From positions 1 to 54,850 of the forward strand of contig JAABTJ010000020.1 in the NCBI GenBank assembly GCA_011389935.1: a stretch of DNA of 54,850 nucleotides, in the 5' to 3' direction. Shown here piece by piece: positions 15,639 to 24,438 of this stretch. The DNA comes from Desulfobacteraceae bacterium. Lineage in GTDB: Bacteria; Desulfobacterota; Desulfobacteria; Desulfobacterales; Desulfosalsimonadaceae. Within the stretch, counting starts at the first letter, position 1, and each line of letters starts with the position of its first letter. Under the pieces are notes generated by a model, which saw nothing but the letters and a program-made list of their open reading frames with translations, was not told where the DNA came from and made no database searches. The translations under genes and the position numbers were made by a program.

Positions 15639-16925
15639 ATGAAAAATCCCACAATCGCCGTCATCGGGCTCGGGTACGTCGGACTCCCCCTGGCGGTTGC
15701 CTTCGGCCGCCACTTCACCACCATCGGCTACGACATAAAGCCGGATTTGATCGACCGCCTCCGGCGCTTTGAAGACCCCATGGGCGAGCTGAGCGGAAAA
15801 GAGCTCCAATCCGCTGTCAAGCTGACGCTCACCGGCAAGCCCGATGCGATTGCCGCGGCCGACTTCATCATCGTGGCGACCCCGACCCCCATTGACATCG
15901 CCCGCCAGCCCGATCTGGGGCCGCTCACATCGGCAACGGAAACCGCCGGGCGCCATATGAAAAAAGGGGCCGTCGTTGTGTTCGAGTCCACGGTATACCC
16001 GGGCGTGACCGAGGAAATCTGCGTCCCCCTGCTGGAAGAAAATTCCGGATATACCTGGAAGCGGGATTTTTTCGTTGGATACTCGCCGGAGCGGATCAAC
16101 CCCGGTGACAAGGCGCACACCCTCCAGACGATCATCAAAGTGGTTGCCGGCGATACGCCGGAGACCCTTGAAATGGTGGCGAAGCTCTACGATACGATCG
16201 TGGATGCCGGGGTCTTCAGGACGGCCACCATCAAGGAGGCCGAAGCGGCCAAAGTCATCGAAAACACGCAGCGCGACCTCAATATCGCCCTTATGAACGA
16301 GCTTGCGCTCATATTCGACAAAATCGGCATCGATACCCAGAATGTGCTTGCCGCAGCCGGTTCCAAGTGGAACTTTCTGCCGTTTCGACCCGGCCTGGTC
16401 GGCGGGCACTGCATCGGCGTCGACCCCTATTACCTGACCCACAAGGCGGAAACCCTGGGGTATCTCCCCCAGGTGATCCTTGCGGGGCGCCGGATCAACG
16501 ACAATATGGGCAAATTCATCGCTGAAAAAGCGGTAAAGCTCATGTGCGGCGCGCACATCAATATCCGGGATGCCAGGGTGGCCATTTTCGGGCTCACGTT
16601 CAAGGAGAACTGCGCGGATACCCGAAACACCCGCGTTGTTGATATTATCGACGAGCTTCGAAACTACGGCATTCATCCCCTGGTTCATGATCCCATCGCG
16701 GACCCGGCATCCGCCCGCAATATCTACGGGATCACCCTGTGCGATCCGGCCGACCTTGCCGGACTCGACGCCGTCATACTCGCGGTCTCCCACGATGCCT
16801 ACAGGCAGATGAGCATCGCCGATTTCAAGGGGATGCTCACGGAAAACGGATGCATCATCGACGTCAAGGGGATGTTCGATCCGGACACCATAAAAAAGAA
16901 CGGGATTCACTTCTGGCGCTTGTAG
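15639..16925 (+). CDS. UDP-sugar 6-dehydrogenase, WbpO/TviB type
   Basis: The 428-residue protein has the NAD-binding start IAVIGLGYVGLPLA (residues 5-18), the central helix linker with FVGYSPERINPGD, the lysine-containing EAEAAKVIENTQRDLNIALMNE, and the catalytic cysteine motif GGHCIGVDPYY (Cys258). The C-terminal UDP-binding domain contains GLTFKENCADTRNT. This set fits UDP-N-acetylgalactosamine/glucosamine dehydrogenases that make UDP-uronic acids for surface polysaccharides. It lies 181 bases after the Sat/APS kinase gene. With the UDP-glucuronate 4-epimerase at 27.9 kb it suggests uronate-containing, possibly sulfated, glycans. Confidence 0.85.
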   Translation: MKNPTIAVIGLGYVGLPLAVAFGRHFTTIGYDIKPDLIDRLRRFEDPMGELSGKELQSAVKLTLTGKPDAIAAADFIIVATPTPIDIARQPDLGPLTSATETAGRHMKKGAVVVFESTVYPGVTEEICVPLLEENSGYTWKRDFFVGYSPERINPGDKAHTLQTIIKVVAGDTPETLEMVAKLYDTIVDAGVFRTATIKEAEAAKVIENTQRDLNIALMNELALIFDKIGIDTQNVLAAAGSKWNFLPFRPGLVGGHCIGVDPYYLTHKAETLGYLPQVILAGRRINDNMGKFIAEKAVKLMCGAHINIRDARVAIFGLTFKENCADTRNTRVVDIIDELRNYGIHPLVHDPIADPASARNIYGITLCDPADLAGLDAVILAVSHDAYRQMSIADFKGMLTENGCIIDVKGMFDPDTIKKNGIHFWRL

Positions 16926-17000
16926 GGGAACGGGGTGCCGCGCCCCTGCGCGTCAAGGGCAGGGGGGATCACTGTAAAAACGGATTCGGCCGACCGGAAG

Positions 17001-17804
17001 TTATTTCATCCGCGTGGCCGCCTTGTAATCGGATGTTTGCCGGCCGAGCCGCTTTGCGAGCGCCGGGTCGTCCATATTATCCTCGATGGTCCGTTCAAAA
17101 GCGCTCCCGATAACCACCCCGTCCGCTACCCGGGCCACCTGGGTTACATCTGCGGGCGTGGAGATCCCGAATCCCACGCAAACCGGCAGCCGTGTCATTT
17201 CCTTCAGCCGCTCCACCTGGCCGCTCGATTCGGCCGCGTCCAATCCATCGCTCCCGGTCACACCGGTCTTGGAGACCATGTAGATAAATCCGTCCGAGAC
17301 CCGGGCAATGCGCTTCATCCGGTCGTCCGGCGTGGTGGGGGCGACCAGCCGTATCAGGGGGAGGGGATCCCCCGTCCATTGTCCGGTCATCTCTTCGGAT
17401 TCCTCGGGGGGAAGGTCCACCACCAGCACGCCGTCCGCCCCGGCGGAAACAAAATCCCGGTAGAATTTTTCAATGCCGTAGGCGTATATGGGGTTGTAAT
17501 AGGAAAACACGATCACGGGAACATCCGTGAATTTCTTTCGGATCGCCCCGACCATCCCGCATACTTTTCCAAGGTTCATGCCATTTTTGAGCGCCCTCGC
17601 CGACGAACGCTGGATGACCGGCCCGTCGGCCGTGGGATCGGAAAACGGCACGCCCAGCTCCAGGATATCGACCCCGTTTTCGATCATCGAGGAAATAATG
17701 TCAATGGAGAGCGCCGGATCCGGGTCGCCCGCGGTGACGAAAGCCACCAGGGCCTTTTCATTGGCGGCGGCGAGCTTTTCAAATGTCTTCTCAATGCGTG
17801 TCAT
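17001..17804 (-). CDS. trpA: Tryptophan synthase alpha chain
   Basis: The 267-residue TIM-barrel protein carries the family motifs: FVTAGDPD near 21-28, the catalytic glutamate in ILELGVPFSDPTADGP near 47-62, and the catalytic aspartate in YNPIYAYG...FYRDFVSAGADGVLVVDLP. The phosphate-binding end is VCVGFGIST and ADGVVIGSA. It cleaves indole-3-glycerol phosphate to indole and glyceraldehyde 3-phosphate and channels indole to TrpB. It is the last gene of the trp operon, 15 bases after trpB. Confidence 0.95.
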   Translation of the reverse strand: MTRIEKTFEKLAAANEKALVAFVTAGDPDPALSIDIISSMIENGVDILELGVPFSDPTADGPVIQRSSARALKNGMNLGKVCGMVGAIRKKFTDVPVIVFSYYNPIYAYGIEKFYRDFVSAGADGVLVVDLPPEESEEMTGQWTGDPLPLIRLVAPTTPDDRMKRIARVSDGFIYMVSKTGVTGSDGLDAAESSGQVERLKEMTRLPVCVGFGISTPADVTQVARVADGVVIGSAFERTIEDNMDDPALAKRLGRQTSDYKAATRMK

Positions 17805-17819
17805 GTGCTCTTTCCCCTT

Positions 17820-19028
17820 TCATTTTCCCCTGATTTCATCGACGCCGGCCACAATGCCCAGGTCCTTGTCCCCCCTGCCGGAAAGGTTGACCACGATAAT
17901 CTCTTCCGGCTTTCTTTTTTTTGCCTCCTGCATGGCGCAATACACGGCATGGCTGCTTTCCAGCGCGGGGATGATCCCCTCCACCCGGCAAAGGGTGCCG
18001 AACGCCTCGAGCGCTTCGTTGTCTTCCACGGACATGTACGTAATGCGTCCGAGATCTTTGAGGAGCGCATGCTCCGGTCCCACGCCGGGATAGTCCAGGC
18101 CTGCGGAAATGGAATGGGCCTCCATGATCTGCCCCTGGGCATCCTGCAGCAGGTAGGACTTGGACCCGTGGAGCACCCCGGTCGACCCGGCAGTCAGCGT
18201 GGCCGCGTGCTTGCCGGTGTGGATGCCCGTTCCGGCGGCCTCGACGCCCATTATTGCCACATCATCATGTAAAAACGGGTAAAACAGCCCCATGGCGTTG
18301 CTCCCGCCCCCCACGCAGGCGACCAGGAGGTCCGGGATCCGACCGCATTTTTCCATGACCTGGCGTCTGGTCTCTTCGCCGATAACGACCTGGAATGCCC
18401 GGACCATGGCAGGGTAGGGGTGGGGTCCGGCCACGGAACCGATCACGTAAAATGTGTCCCGGATGGCCGATACCCAGTACCGCATGGCCTCGTTCATGGC
18501 GTCCTTGAGGGTGCCGGTGCCGGATTCCACCGGCTCGACGGTCGCCCCGAGCAGCTCCATCCGCTTGACGTTCGGGGCCTGGCGCCCGATGTCCTCGACC
18601 CCCATGAAGACCTTGCATTCCATGCCGAAATAGGCTGCGGCCGTGGCGGTTGCCACCCCGTGCTGCCCCGCGCCGGTCTCCGCGATGATCTTGGTCTTGC
18701 CCATTTTTTTCGCCAGCAGGGCCTGCCCCAGGGTGTTGTTGATCTTGTGCGCCCCCGTGTGAAGCAGGTCCTCCCGTTTCAAATAAATGGCCGCCCCCCC
18801 CATCCGGTCGGACAATCGCTTTGCATAGTACAGCGGCGTGGGGCGCCCCGCATACGTGTTGAGCATGACCGTAAGCTCCTCCTGGAAGCCCGGATCGGGA
18901 ACAAAGCGCGTAAACGCGGCTTCCAGCTCCAGCAGGGCGGGCATCAGCGTTTCGGCCACGTAGCGGCCGCCGTATTGACCGAAATGCCCCTTTTCGTCCG
19001 GATAATGCCGGTATTGTTCCTGTGTCAT
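17820..19028 (-). CDS. trpB: Tryptophan synthase beta chain
   Basis: The start is the ATG at 19028, which overlaps the trpF stop (ATGA) and has GGAGG eight bases upstream inside trpF; an in-frame ATG at 19058 lies within trpF and has no such site. The 402-residue PLP enzyme shows [13 protein letters not shown], the PLP lysine in HTGAHKINN, the catalytic glutamate in AETGAGQHG, the phosphate loop GGGSNAMG, and C-terminal [11 protein letters not shown]. It condenses indole and serine to tryptophan. The sequence is of the common TrpB1 type that pairs with TrpA. Confidence 0.96.
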   Translation of the reverse strand: MTQEQYRHYPDEKGHFGQYGGRYVAETLMPALLELEAAFTRFVPDPGFQEELTVMLNTYAGRPTPLYYAKRLSDRMGGAAIYLKREDLLHTGAHKINNTLGQALLAKKMGKTKIIAETGAGQHGVATATAAAYFGMECKVFMGVEDIGRQAPNVKRMELLGATVEPVESGTGTLKDAMNEAMRYWVSAIRDTFYVIGSVAGPHPYPAMVRAFQVVIGEETRRQVMEKCGRIPDLLVACVGGGSNAMGLFYPFLHDDVAIMGVEAAGTGIHTGKHAATLTAGSTGVLHGSKSYLLQDAQGQIMEAHSISAGLDYPGVGPEHALLKDLGRITYMSVEDNEALEAFGTLCRVEGIIPALESSHAVYCAMQEAKKRKPEEIIVVNLSGRGDKDLGIVAGVDEIRGK

Positions 19029-19714
19029 CCAAAAATCCTCCCCATGTTTTGCGTACATGACTGTGAATGTAAGGCGTGTATGAATTCTCTGATTTTATGA
19101 TAGTCCTTTTTCCCCGGTGCGGACTCGACCCCGGAGCTCACGTCCACGGCGCCGGGTTTGGCCGCAGCCACCGCTTCCGCCACGTTCTCCGGGGACAGGC
19201 CCCCGGCCAGAATCATGGGATAGTGTTCGCCAAAATCCTTCACCGATCCCCAGTCCCACAGAAGCGCGTTCCCCCCGGGAAGCCCGCCTCCTGCGCATTC
19301 CACTAAAAATGTCGTATCGGTAAAGTGCTGTGCCTGGTCAAGTCCCGGTGATTTGTTGGTATACAGGGCCTTGATCACCATCAGGCCGGCCTCCCGAAGC
19401 CGCCTTGCCAGGCCCGGGCTTTCCTTCCCGTGCAGCTGCACACCGGTCAACCCGCACGATTGCACCTTGCCCATGATGTCATCAAAGGTCTCATTGACAA
19501 ACACGCCGATTTTCGCCACATCCGCCCGCAGCGAAAAGCAGATATCCGCGGCCCGGTTCGCATCCACATACCGCGGGCTCTTCGGGTAGAACACCAGTCC
19601 TACCGCGTCCGCCCCCAAAGAGGCGCACGCCAGGCCGTCCTCCACCACCGTGATCCCGCAGATTTTGACCTGCGGCGCGGATACTGCCGTTGTCGACCAA
19701 CCCGGTGCGCTCAT
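19025..19714 (-). CDS. trpF: Phosphoribosylanthranilate isomerase
   Basis: The ATG at 19714 follows AAGGAAAGG and gives 229 residues; an upstream in-frame ATG at 19789 lies inside a repeat element. The (beta/alpha)8 enzyme shows the catalytic cysteine motif VKICGIT, then [16 protein letters not shown], the GVQLHG strand, the catalytic aspartate in [16 protein letters not shown], and GGLSPENV...DVSSGVE for phosphate binding. It performs the Amadori step after TrpD. The 240 bases between trpC and trpF hold two repeats, so the operon is interrupted but not broken. Confidence 0.95.
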   Translation of the reverse strand: MSAPGWSTTAVSAPQVKICGITVVEDGLACASLGADAVGLVFYPKSPRYVDANRAADICFSLRADVAKIGVFVNETFDDIMGKVQSCGLTGVQLHGKESPGLARRLREAGLMVIKALYTNKSPGLDQAQHFTDTTFLVECAGGGLPGGNALLWDWGSVKDFGEHYPMILAGGLSPENVAEAVAAAKPGAVDVSSGVESAPGKKDYHKIREFIHALHSQSCTQNMGRIFG

Positions 19715-19733
19715 CAATGTACCTTTCCTTCTA

Positions 19734-19875
19734 CAAGCCATCTCAAAAAAAAGATTTTGGTTCAAGATCAAGGCGGAGGTGAAATTCAAACCGGAAGCAT
19801 ACTGCAGTATTCCGAGGATTTCAATTTCACCGCCAACGAAGATATGGGGCCAAAAGATTTTTATGAGATGGCTTG
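19734..19875. repeat. Intergenic palindromic element, family 2, inside the trp operon
   Basis: The terminal 12 bases are perfect inverted repeats: CAAGCCATCTCA at 19734 and TGAGATGGCTTG ending at 19875. The interior shares GGTTCAAGATCAAGGCG with family 1. A second, decayed member lies at 48689-48861. As RNA it would fold into a long hairpin between trpC and trpF. Confidence 0.8.
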
Positions 19876-19905
19876 TAAAAACAGTATGGGAAGCATGTAT
19901 TTGTT

Positions 19906-19936
19906 TCGACCCCGACCCCGATACCGACCCCGATAA
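19906..19936. repeat. GACCCCGA low-complexity tract
   Basis: This is a run of GACCCCGA/GATACCGACC units between trpC and the palindromic element. It is the inverse complement of the type of tract at 15472-15503. No coding function is seen. Confidence 0.6.
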
Positions 19937-19955
19937 AAAGGGGCGGGAAAAACCG

Positions 19956-20747
19956 TCAGGATTCGCCCGAAATCAACGTTCGCAGAAACGCTTCGGGGTT
20001 TACCGCCCGCATGATGCTTTCCCCCACCAGAAAATTCCGGATCCCCGCGTTCAAGCCGGCTTCGATATCCTCCCGCCCCGAAATTCCGCTTGCAGCCACT
20101 GCGACCATGTCCTTTCCGAGCCGTTTTTGTATCGTCGCAGCCCGGGATACATCCGTGTCAAAGGAATCCAGGTTCCGGTTGTTGATCCCGATCAACCGTG
20201 CCCCGGCGGCGGCCGCGGCTTCCAGCTCATCTCCGTCATAGATTTCCACAAGGGCATCCATCCCCAGATCCCTCGCAATCGCCAGATACCGCCCAAGGGA
20301 AGCCGGGTCGAGAATACGGACAATCAGCAATACGGCGTCCGCGCCAATGGCGGCCGACTCGTACACCTGGTATTCCGAAACAATAAAATCCTTGCGCAGC
20401 ACAGCCAGCCCCTGGGCGCTTCTTGCAGCTTTCAGGTCGCCTGCGCCCCCTTTGAAGAAATCAGGCTCCGTCAACACCGAAATCGCGGCTGCACCGCCGT
20501 TTTCATAGGCCCGTGCAAACCAGGCCGCATCCGCGTCGGCGCGGATCAACCCTTTTGACGGCGATGCCCGCTTGATCTCCGCAATAATATTGACGCGGTC
20601 ATTTTCATGGCGCATCAGCGGGCCGGTAAAATCCCGGTAATCGGTCCTTGAGGCAGCCGCTTTCTTTACTTCGTCAAAAGGCGCGCCCTTCATTGCCGCT
20701 TCCACCTGTTTCTTCTTCGCCGCCACAATGGCTTGTAAAAAATCCAC
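19956..20747 (-). CDS. trpC: Indole-3-glycerol phosphate synthase
   Basis: The 263-residue protein is a monofunctional TrpC. Its motifs are IIAEIKRASPSKG (catalytic lysine region, near 55-67), ISVLTEPDFFKGG, VLRKDFIVSEYQVYESAAIGADAVLLI with the general-acid lysine, LVEIYDGDELE, LIGINNRNLDSF, and AASGISGREDIE for phosphate binding. It makes the indole ring from CdRP. Its start is 12 bases after trpD ends. Confidence 0.95.
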   Translation of the reverse strand: MDFLQAIVAAKKKQVEAAMKGAPFDEVKKAAASRTDYRDFTGPLMRHENDRVNIIAEIKRASPSKGLIRADADAAWFARAYENGGAAAISVLTEPDFFKGGAGDLKAARSAQGLAVLRKDFIVSEYQVYESAAIGADAVLLIVRILDPASLGRYLAIARDLGMDALVEIYDGDELEAAAAAGARLIGINNRNLDSFDTDVSRAATIQKRLGKDMVAVAASGISGREDIEAGLNAGIRNFLVGESIMRAVNPEAFLRTLISGES

Positions 20748-20759
20748 GCTGTTTGCCCC

Positions 20760-21782
20760 TTACCCGTTATCCCTCGTAAATGCAACCAGCGCTTCCAGCT
20801 TGTCCGTTGCCGCGCCGGAGTCGATGGCGTCCTTTGCCATTTTGATGCCGGTCTCCATGCTTTCCGCGCGTCCCGCAATCACAAGGGCGGCGCCCGAATT
20901 GATCAACACCACATCCCGCCTGGCCCCTTTTTCCCCGGAGAGCACGGAGCGCGTAATTTCCGCGTTGGTGCCGGGGTCCCCGCCGGTAATCGCCTCCCGG
21001 GGGGCCCTTTGCCCGAAAAAAGTCTCCGGCGATATGTCGTAGGTGGCAATCCGGTTGTCCTTTACTTCGGATACCCGTGTGGGGGCGCACACGGAGATTT
21101 CATCGAGTCCGTCATGGCCGTGCACCACCATGGCCCGTTTCGTGCCCAAAAGTTTGAGTGCTGCGGCGAACATCTCGGTCAGCTGCGGCGCGTACACGCC
21201 CAGCAACTGGCAGTTCGCCGCAGCCGGGTTGGTCAGGGGGCCCAGCATGTTGAAGATGCTCCGCAGGCCGATATCCTTCCGGGCTTTGGCAGCGTATTTC
21301 ATGGCCCCGTGAAAACGGGGGGCAAACATGAACCCGATCCCGATTTCGGCAATGGCTTCCTCGACGATCTCCGGGTCGACATCGATCTTCACGCCGAGTT
21401 CTTCCAGCAAATCCGCACTGCCGCATTGGCTCGACACCGAACGGTTGCCGTGCTTGGCCACGGTTACCCCGCAACCGGCCACCACAAAGGCCGTGGTGGT
21501 GGATATGTTGAAGGTGTTGGCCCCGTCTCCGCCGGTGCCGCAGGTATCGATCGCGTCCGTGCCGGCGGTTTCGATGCGCACGGCCTTTTTCCGCATGGCC
21601 CGGGCCGCGCCCGCCAGCTCTTCAAAGGTCTCCCCCTTGGTGGTCAGGGCCCCCATGAAAGCGCCGACCTGCGCATCGGTGAGCCCCCCCGAAAAAATCT
21701 CGCTGATCATCGCCGACATTTCCGCCTCGGTCAGATCCGTTCGGTTGTATATTTTGAAAAGGCTCTCTTTGAATGTGCTCAT
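20760..21782 (-). CDS. trpD: Anthranilate phosphoribosyltransferase
   Basis: The 340-residue protein has the phosphoribosyl-diphosphate loop DTCGTGGDGANTFNIST near 81-97, VAKHGNRSVSSQCGSADLLEELG near 109-131, the metal/anthranilate segment FMFAPRFHGAMKYAAKARKDIG, and RSIFNMLGPLTNPA. It transfers the phosphoribosyl group to anthranilate. It is a separate protein here, not fused to TrpG as in enteric bacteria. Confidence 0.96.
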   Translation of the reverse strand: MSTFKESLFKIYNRTDLTEAEMSAMISEIFSGGLTDAQVGAFMGALTTKGETFEELAGAARAMRKKAVRIETAGTDAIDTCGTGGDGANTFNISTTTAFVVAGCGVTVAKHGNRSVSSQCGSADLLEELGVKIDVDPEIVEEAIAEIGIGFMFAPRFHGAMKYAAKARKDIGLRSIFNMLGPLTNPAAANCQLLGVYAPQLTEMFAAALKLLGTKRAMVVHGHDGLDEISVCAPTRVSEVKDNRIATYDISPETFFGQRAPREAITGGDPGTNAEITRSVLSGEKGARRDVVLINSGAALVIAGRAESMETGIKMAKDAIDSGAATDKLEALVAFTRDNG

Positions 21783-21795
21783 TTTATTCTCCTTC

Positions 21796-22374
21796 TTATT
21801 GGTTCCCGTCGCACAGATTCATAAAATTCCGCAATATCCGTTTCCCCACCGGCGTCATGATCGATTCCGGGTGGAACTGGATCCCCTCCGTCACATGCCC
21901 CCTGTGCCGGAGTCCCATGATTTCCCCGTCTTCGGTCCGGGCGGATATTTCCAGGCACGCCGCAAGGTCCGGCTCCGACACGGCCAGGCTGTGGTAGCGC
22001 ATCGCATCAAAAGGCTTGGTGAGTCGGTGAAAAATGGTTTTTCCGTCGGACGTGACCGAAGAGGTTTTTCCGTGCATGATCCGATTCGCGGAAATGATTC
22101 TTCCCCCGAATGCCGCCGCTATGGCCTGGTGCCCCAGGCAGACGCCAAGGATTGGCTTTTTTCCGGAAAACCGCCGGATCACTTCGATGGAATGCCCGGC
22201 GTTTTCCGGGTTGCCCGGCCCCGGCGAAATGACGATCCCTTGAATTTCATCGTTGCCCGGAAAGTCCAGGTCAAAGGCGTCGTTTCGGGCGACATGGACT
22301 TCTGCGCCGAGCTGCCGGAAATACTGGACCAGGTTATAGGTAAACGAGTCGTAGTTGTCGATCATGAAAATCAT
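21796..22374 (-). CDS. trpG: Anthranilate synthase glutamine amidotransferase subunit
   Basis: The 192-residue class I amidotransferase has MIDNYDSFTYN at the start, the oxyanion motif SPGPGNPENAG, the nucleophile in GVCLGHQAI, and the catalytic His-Glu in GIQFHPES. It supplies ammonia from glutamine to TrpE. Its ATG overlaps the trpE stop (ATGA), consistent with a stoichiometric complex. A PabA role in folate synthesis as well is possible, since no other copy is in view. Confidence 0.94.
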   Translation of the reverse strand: MIFMIDNYDSFTYNLVQYFRQLGAEVHVARNDAFDLDFPGNDEIQGIVISPGPGNPENAGHSIEVIRRFSGKKPILGVCLGHQAIAAAFGGRIISANRIMHGKTSSVTSDGKTIFHRLTKPFDAMRYHSLAVSEPDLAACLEISARTEDGEIMGLRHRGHVTEGIQFHPESIMTPVGKRILRNFMNLCDGNQ

Positions 22375-23879
22375 GAGATCTCTCCTTTGATCAGTTCCAG
22401 GGCGCGCCCGATCGCCATGGCCTTGTTCACGGTTTCCACGTATTCCTTTTCCGGATCGGAGTCGGCCACGATCCCCGCGCCGGCCCGGACCGTCATCTCT
22501 TTGTTCTCAACGCAAGCGGTGCGGATGGTGATGGCCAGGTCCATGTTGCCGTGAAAGGAAATATATCCCACCGCCCCGCCGTAGGGACCCCGCGGCTGCT
22601 TTTCCAGGGCGCCGATTATTTCCATGGCCCTGACCTTGGGCGCCCCCGAAAGCGTACCGGCCGGAAACGACGCGGCCAGGAGGTCAAATGCGTCCATTTC
22701 CGCCATCAAGTCGCAGGTGATGTTGGACACCAGGTGCATCACGTGGGAGTAGCGCTCCACCACCATCAGGTCCGTGACCTGCACCGTCCCGGTTTCCGCC
22801 ACGCGCCCCAGGTCGTTCCGGCCCAGGTCGACCAGCATCAGGTGCTCGGCCCGTTCTTTTTCATCGGCCAGCAGGTCGTCGGCAAGTTTCCGGTCCTCCT
22901 GCTCGGTTTTCCCCCGGGGGCGCGTTCCCGCAATGGGCCGGAGGGATGCGACCCGGTTTTCCAGGCGAACCATGGTTTCCGGGGAAGACCCGACCAGGAG
23001 CGTGTTGTCCAGGTGCATGAAGAACATGTAGGGGGACGGGTTGACATACCGCTGCGCCCGGTACAGGGCGATGGGGTCCGCGGGCATTTTTGCCGTAAAC
23101 GGCTGGGAAATCACCGCCTGGATGATATCCCCGGCCATGATGTGGGACTTGGCGATTTCCACGTTTTGTAAAAATTCGGCCTTGTCGAAAACCGGTGAGA
23201 GGTTGACGCTTTTTCCGGCGTCGCCGTCTTCTGTATGGCCTTTTGCCCCCCCGGCCGTCCGCGGCAAGGGCGCCCGGATTTTTTCCTCCATGTCCAGAAG
23301 ACGCTGGAGCCCCTCTTCATAGGCATGTCCGGGAGGCGCTCCGTCGGTTTTGTATACGACGGCGACCAGCATCATGGTGTTGCGGAGGTTGTCGAAGATC
23401 ATCATTTCATCGGGGATCATGAAGCTCGCAATGGGCCGGTCATGGGGCAGCCGGTTTTCAATGGCCTCGAAAAACGATACGGTTTCATAGGTGAAATACC
23501 CGACCAGTCCCCCCCAGAAGCGTGGCAGTTCGGCGATAATGGCGGGATTGTACCGGTTCATCAGCTTCCGAAGAGCCCCCAGGGGATCTCCTTCATGGGA
23601 GACGCGCGTTGTCCGGCCGTGCTCGTCGATTTCAATGTCGTCGGCAAACAGCCTCACGAGTGCCCGGGCCGAGGTGCTTAAAAAACTGTAGGTTCCCCAT
23701 CGCTCCCCCCCCTCCACGCTTTCCAGGAGAAACGCCGGGCCGGCCGCGTCATAGGTCTTCTTCAAAACCGATACCGGGGTCTCCATGTCCGCCAGGATTT
23801 CGCGGCATACGGGCACCACGTCGTGCTGGCCGTACAGCCTTGAAAATTCGTCTTTGTCCGGAAAATCTCGCAACCGCAT
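22371..23879 (-). CDS. trpE: Anthranilate synthase component I
   Basis: The 502-residue chorismate-using enzyme has an N-terminal regulatory lobe containing FLLES near residues 50-54, the motif tied to tryptophan feedback inhibition. The catalytic domain shows GDIIQAVISQPF, NPSPYMFF, SPETMVRLENR, RPIAGTRPRGKT, ERAEHLMLVDLGRNDLGRV, and FPAGTLSGAPKVRAMEII. It is the first structural gene of the operon and lies about 110 bases after the attenuator hairpin. Confidence 0.95.
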   Translation of the reverse strand: MRLRDFPDKDEFSRLYGQHDVVPVCREILADMETPVSVLKKTYDAAGPAFLLESVEGGERWGTYSFLSTSARALVRLFADDIEIDEHGRTTRVSHEGDPLGALRKLMNRYNPAIIAELPRFWGGLVGYFTYETVSFFEAIENRLPHDRPIASFMIPDEMMIFDNLRNTMMLVAVVYKTDGAPPGHAYEEGLQRLLDMEEKIRAPLPRTAGGAKGHTEDGDAGKSVNLSPVFDKAEFLQNVEIAKSHIMAGDIIQAVISQPFTAKMPADPIALYRAQRYVNPSPYMFFMHLDNTLLVGSSPETMVRLENRVASLRPIAGTRPRGKTEQEDRKLADDLLADEKERAEHLMLVDLGRNDLGRVAETGTVQVTDLMVVERYSHVMHLVSNITCDLMAEMDAFDLLAASFPAGTLSGAPKVRAMEIIGALEKQPRGPYGGAVGYISFHGNMDLAITIRTACVENKEMTVRAGAGIVADSDPEKEYVETVNKAMAIGRALELIKGEIS

Positions 23880-23990
23880 GTTGGCTCCTTTGAAAAACGG
23901 TTATTGCAACGGGAAAACGTTCGCAAACATTCATGCGACCGGCACCGCATCACCGGGTGCTTTTTTATTATGTAAGGATGCGCCGTCCAT

Positions 23991-24030
23991 AAAAAAAGGC
24001 CGTGGGGTCATCTCTTCCCACGGCCTTTTT
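23991..24030 (-). terminator. trp attenuator terminator hairpin
   Basis: Read on the minus strand, GGCCGTGGG (24025-24017) pairs with CCCACGGCC (24006-23998) around a ten-base loop, followed by seven U residues (23997-23991). It lies between the leader peptide gene and trpE, the position of a rho-independent attenuator. Confidence 0.9.
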
Positions 24031-24056
24031 GCTGTCTATGTTCCATCAACCGGAAA

Positions 24057-24085
24057 ACCGTGGGGGCCCCTGGGGCTGCCACGGT
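24057..24085 (-). promoter_or_regulatory. trp leader hairpin 1:2, with alternative antiterminator pairing
   Basis: ACCGTGG and CCACGGT form a stem with inner GCCCC/GGGGC pairs. The 3' arm (CCCACGG) can instead pair with the CCGTGGG of the terminator's 5' arm, which gives the expected competing antiterminator. Confidence 0.85.
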
Positions 24086-24096
24086 CTGAATCCGTC

Positions 24097-24189
24097 TTAC
24101 GCTGGTATCCGCCGGCAGTCCCTGTTACGGTACTGCCACCACCAGTTCTGTTGGTCTGCGTATTGCATGTATGCGCAAGGTTGATTCAT
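24097..24189 (-). CDS. trpL: trp operon leader peptide
   Basis: A 30-codon frame runs from ATG 24189 to TAA 24097. It contains three consecutive Trp codons (NWWWQYR, residues 16-22). It is followed at once by two mutually exclusive hairpins and then trpE. When charged tRNA-Trp is scarce, a ribosome stalled at the Trp codons would mask the first arm and favour the antiterminator. The ribosome-binding site is weak (AGGCAG). The Trp triplet together with the hairpins makes the call firm despite the small size. Confidence 0.92.
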   Translation of the reverse strand: MNQPCAYMQYADQQNWWWQYRNRDCRRIPA

Positions 24190-24237
24190 GGTCGTTTTTC
24201 TGCCTGCTCGTTTATCCATCCGGTTAATTGTACATAC

Positions 24238-24267
24238 CAGATAAATGGTTTGTCCCGGCTTTGTCAA
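24238..24267 (-). promoter_or_regulatory. Candidate sigma-70 promoter of the trp operon
   Basis: On the minus strand a perfect -35 TTGACA (24267-24262) is followed after 17-18 bases by a weak -10 (TTATCT or TATCTG). It lies about 50 bases before the leader peptide ATG. The rest of the gap 24190-24438, between divergent trpL and cinA, shows nothing else I can name. Confidence 0.45.
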
Positions 24268-24438
24268 GCGGTTTTTGTTGTTTTCTTTTGGAAACGATTG
24301 GTGTAACAAAAGGGCAAACCATATTATGATGCCATTTGCGGGTTTTTCCGAACGCGGTTATCTGTCATACGGTCTTTGCATCCGGTCTTTGGATGCGATA
24401 TTGACCTGAAAAACAATCGCTGGAATGGGACAGGAAAG

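Noticed and set aside
15435..16910. A 491-codon minus-strand open frame
   Set aside because: It is antisense to the UDP-sugar dehydrogenase with intact catalytic motifs; no recognisable domain in the antisense product.
16935..18272. A 445-codon plus-strand open frame
   Set aside because: It lies antisense to trpA and trpB and shows no domain.
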